A program made the translations under genes and the position numbers. Shown here piece by piece: positions 6,031 through 7,820 of a stretch of 7,820 nucleotides of DNA (positions within the stretch are counted from its first letter, which is position 1; each line of letters begins with the position of its first letter). The notes beneath the pieces were generated by a model. That model saw nothing but the letters and a program-made list of their open reading frames with translations, did not search any database and was not told the DNA's origin. The stretch comes from CALMJB01 sp963977945 (lineage in GTDB: Bacteria > Actinomycetota > Actinomycetes > Nanopelagicales > Nanopelagicaceae). The stretch is taken from positions 1 through 7,820 of the forward strand of contig CAXBQO010000046.1 in NCBI GenBank assembly GCA_963977945.1, read 5' to 3'.

Positions 6031-6080
6031 ATCATTAAGAATCATTAGGAATCGTTAGGAATTAGTAGAGATTATTAAAA
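6031..6080 (+). repeat. 10-bp degenerate tandem repeat, 5 units, ending at the mutM start codon
   Basis: Five 10-bp units cover 6031-6080 and stop exactly at the mutM ATG. The first three are very similar: ATCATTAAGA (6031-6040), ATCATTAGGA (6041-6050) and ATCGTTAGGA (6051-6060). The last two, ATTAGTAGAG and ATTATTAAAA, have drifted. Units 2 and 3 end in AGGA and unit 4 in GAG, so several Shine-Dalgarno-like sites are spaced one unit apart. The array fills most of the 63-bp rnc-mutM gap and is noncoding. Confidence 0.75.
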
Positions 6081-6902
6081 ATGCCTGAACTTCCAGAGGT
6101 TGAAACTGTTAGATTGCAATTATCTTCAAAAACTGTTGGGCAAAAGATCAAATCAGTGAAAAAATTTCACCCGCGAGCAATTAATCCTCGAACTGAACAC
6201 AATTTAGATTCTTTAATTGGCGCACAAATTAATAGCGTCAATCGTCGCGGTAAATACCTTTGGTTCCAACTCAATAGACCATATGCATTAGTAGCCCATC
6301 TTGGAATGAGTGGGCAGTTTTATGTACAACCATCAAAAGATGAGCCTCAAAAACATTTAAGAGCGATATTTGAACTTAGCTCTGGCGACTCATTACGTTT
6401 TTTAGATCAAAGAACTTTTGGCTGGGTATCAGTAGAACAATTGCATGAGCAAATTCCAACTTCAGCATTGCACATTGCGCTAGATCAATTTGATGATAAT
6501 TTTGATAGCAAAAAGGTAATTGCAAATTTTAAGCGCCGAAAAGTTCAGATAAAGACAGCATTGCTAAATCAAGAAATCATGAGTGGGGTAGGCAATATTT
6601 ATGCCGATGAAGCGCTATGGCGAGCCAAAATAAATCCGAGAAAAATGACCAATAAATTAACGGAAGAAGATCTTCGTAAAATTTTATCGGCCACTAAATC
6701 AGTTATGAGTGCGGCATTAAAGGCGGGTGGAACTAGTTTTGATACCCAATACCGAAATGTAAATGGCGAAAGTGGATATTTCGAGCGCAGGTTGAGGGTT
6801 TATGGCAGAGATGGTTTGGCATGTGGTCGGTGTCGCACAAAAATCAAAAAAATCGCATTTGCAAACCGACATTCACATTTTTGTCCAAAATGCCAACGAT
6901 AA
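6081..6902 (+). CDS. mutM: Formamidopyrimidine-DNA glycosylase (Fpg/MutM)
   Basis: This is a bifunctional base-excision repair enzyme that removes oxidised purines such as 8-oxoguanine and FapyG and then cuts the abasic site. At 273 aa it is a normal length. MPELPEVETV at the start gives the catalytic P2 (after Met removal) and E3 and fixes the ATG. K58 in NRRGKYLWF is the conserved catalytic-site lysine. M76 (LGMSG) with R111 and F113 (DQRTFGW) are the void-filling residues. GVGNIYADEALW contains the conserved helix-two-turn-helix part. The C-terminal zinc finger uses C248, C251, C268 and C271, with R263 in the place of the lesion-contacting Arg. smc follows after 39 bp. Confidence 0.97.
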   Translation: MPELPEVETVRLQLSSKTVGQKIKSVKKFHPRAINPRTEHNLDSLIGAQINSVNRRGKYLWFQLNRPYALVAHLGMSGQFYVQPSKDEPQKHLRAIFELSSGDSLRFLDQRTFGWVSVEQLHEQIPTSALHIALDQFDDNFDSKKVIANFKRRKVQIKTALLNQEIMSGVGNIYADEALWRAKINPRKMTNKLTEEDLRKILSATKSVMSAALKAGGTSFDTQYRNVNGESGYFERRLRVYGRDGLACGRCRTKIKKIAFANRHSHFCPKCQR

Positions 6903-6917
6903 ATCGGGGGAAGTAAC

Positions 6918-6935
6918 AACCTCAGGCGATAGGTT
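6918..6935 (+). other. Weak hairpin just before smc
   Basis: AACCT (6918-6922) and AGGTT (6931-6935) are complementary around an 8-base loop. The right arm holds the AGG nearest to the smc ATG (6942), so folding could hide a weak ribosome binding site. The stem is only 5 bp and may be chance. Confidence 0.25.
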
Positions 6936-6941
6936 CTTCTC

Positions 6942-7820
6942 ATGTTTTTGAAGAGCATCAACCTGAAAGGATTTAAGTCCTTCGCCTCTTCTACCAACCT
7001 TAATTTTGAACCAGGAATCACCTGCGTGGTTGGTCCAAATGGTTCTGGAAAATCAAATGTGGTCGATGCGATTTCATGGGTGATGGGCGAACAAGGCGCA
7101 AAATCTTTGCGCGGTGGAAAAATGGAAGATGTCATATTTGCCGGAACAAGTGGCCGAGCTCCATTAGGTAGAGCAGAAGTTTCGGTAACAATTGATAACA
7201 CCGATGGCGCACTGCCAATTGATTTCACCGAAGTAACGATCACTCGTGTTTTATTTCGAAACGGAACGAGTGAGTACTTATTAAATGGTGAGAACACCAG
7301 ATTATTAGATATACAAGAGTTATTAAGTGATAGCGGTATTGGTCGAGAGATGCACGTGATTGTCGGCCAGGGCAGATTAGATGCAATTTTGCTCGCAAAC
7401 CCAGAAGAACGAAGAGCATTCATCGAAGAAGCGGCTGGAGTTTTAAAACATCGAAAGCGCAAAGAGAAAGCAATTCGCAAACTAGATTCTATGCAGACAA
7501 ATCTGGCGCGAATTCAGGATTTAACAGTTGAACTTCGCAGACAATTGCGACCTTTAGGAAAACAGGCAGAGGTTGCAAGGAAAGCCTCATTCATTCAATC
7601 TGATGTGCGAGACGCAAAACTTAGATTGCTAGCAGATGATTTAACTAGCATGAAAAGAAATTTCTCAGCCGATGAAGCCGATGAATCTTCTCTGCGTGCT
7701 AGAAAAGTTAGTGTCGAAAATGAAATTGAAACCCTGCGCAATAGAGAAATTGAATTAGATCAGCTCGCCGCTCTTGAGAACCCACTTCTAAGTAGCGCGC
7801 AGGAAAATTATTATCGTCTT
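6942..7820 (+). CDS. smc: Chromosome segregation protein SMC, N-terminal 293 residues (runs off the right edge)
   Basis: SMC is the ATPase of the bacterial condensin complex, working with ScpA and ScpB to organise and separate chromosomes. The visible part contains the N-terminal head lobe: MFLKSINLKGFKSFA start, Walker A GPNGSGKSN at residues 31-39 (K37), the DNA-sensing R-loop Arg R57 in SLRGGKMEDVIFAG, and the Q-loop Q143 in VGQGRLDAIL. The head ends near EEAAGVLKHRKRKEKAIRKL (about 162-181), and the coiled coil runs from there to the edge. The family is usually about 1150-1200 aa, so roughly three quarters, including hinge, signature motif and Walker B, lie outside. The frame stays open to the edge. 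The ATG at 6942 gives the canonical N-terminus; its ribosome binding site is weak (AGG at 6931-6933). Confidence 0.97.
   Translation, partial: MFLKSINLKGFKSFASSTNLNFEPGITCVVGPNGSGKSNVVDAISWVMGEQGAKSLRGGKMEDVIFAGTSGRAPLGRAEVSVTIDNTDGALPIDFTEVTITRVLFRNGTSEYLLNGENTRLLDIQELLSDSGIGREMHVIVGQGRLDAILLANPEERRAFIEEAAGVLKHRKRKEKAIRKLDSMQTNLARIQDLTVELRRQLRPLGKQAEVARKASFIQSDVRDAKLRLLADDLTSMKRNFSADEADESSLRARKVSVENEIETLRNREIELDQLAALENPLLSSAQENYYRL

Noticed and set aside
6800..7480. 226-codon reverse-strand open frame over the end of mutM and the start of smc
   Set aside because: It lies antisense to two genes with clear motifs, has no recognisable domain, and would cross the intergenic gap. It is a shadow of smc/mutM codon use.
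1..7820. An undescribed defence, toxin-antitoxin, phage or biosynthetic system
   Set aside because: Every sizeable frame with coding character belongs to a known housekeeping family, and the gaps are short. Nothing indicates an accessory island.

Overview
This 7.8-kb window is a block of core housekeeping genes from an AT-rich actinobacterium. The order rpmB (reverse) | recG - rsmD - coaD - sepIVA-like - DUF177 - rpmF - rnc - mutM - smc is the actinobacterial arrangement of these genes. The SepIVA-like septation protein between coaD and the DUF177 gene is itself an actinobacterial marker, and the RNase III and SMC N-termini read as actinobacterial. The low GC and close packing suggest a streamlined free-living lineage, for example one like the freshwater acI/Nanopelagicales group. 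That placement is an inference from style and gene order, not a measured result.

Layout. Positions 1-137 hold the Ala/Lys/Pro-rich end of an unidentified forward gene. It converges on rpmB (242-427, reverse) across a perfect hairpin (170-202) that can terminate transcription both ways. A short divergent spacer (428-494), holding a perfect 14-bp palindrome, separates rpmB from recG. From recG onward every gene is forward and tightly spaced: recG, rsmD and coaD (the last two overlap by 4 bp), then an 88-bp gap, a short SepIVA-like protein, the DUF177 protein, a 117-bp very AT-rich gap, rpmF, rnc, mutM, and the first 293 codons of smc, which runs off the right edge. rpmF (57 aa) is real although very short.

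How the genes relate. They serve several core processes: ribosome parts and maturation (L28, L32, RsmD on 16S rRNA, RNase III on rRNA precursors, DUF177 probably on 23S rRNA), DNA repair and chromosome upkeep (RecG, MutM, SMC), coenzyme A synthesis (CoaD) and septation (SepIVA-like). No terminator is visible inside the forward run. The two larger gaps are the likeliest sites for internal promoters.

I found no defence system, mobile element, CRISPR array, tRNA or rRNA. The most unusual signal is a set of short, degenerate tandem repeats lying directly against start codons: 12 bp x4 at the start of recG, 6 bp x4 before coaD, 9 bp x6 before the DUF177 gene and 10 bp x5 before mutM. Other points of note are a SepIVA-like protein that keeps both conserved ends but has a shortened coiled coil, a possible CTG start for rnc with a Shine-Dalgarno sequence inside the end of rpmF, and palindromes upstream of recG/rpmB and of rpmF.
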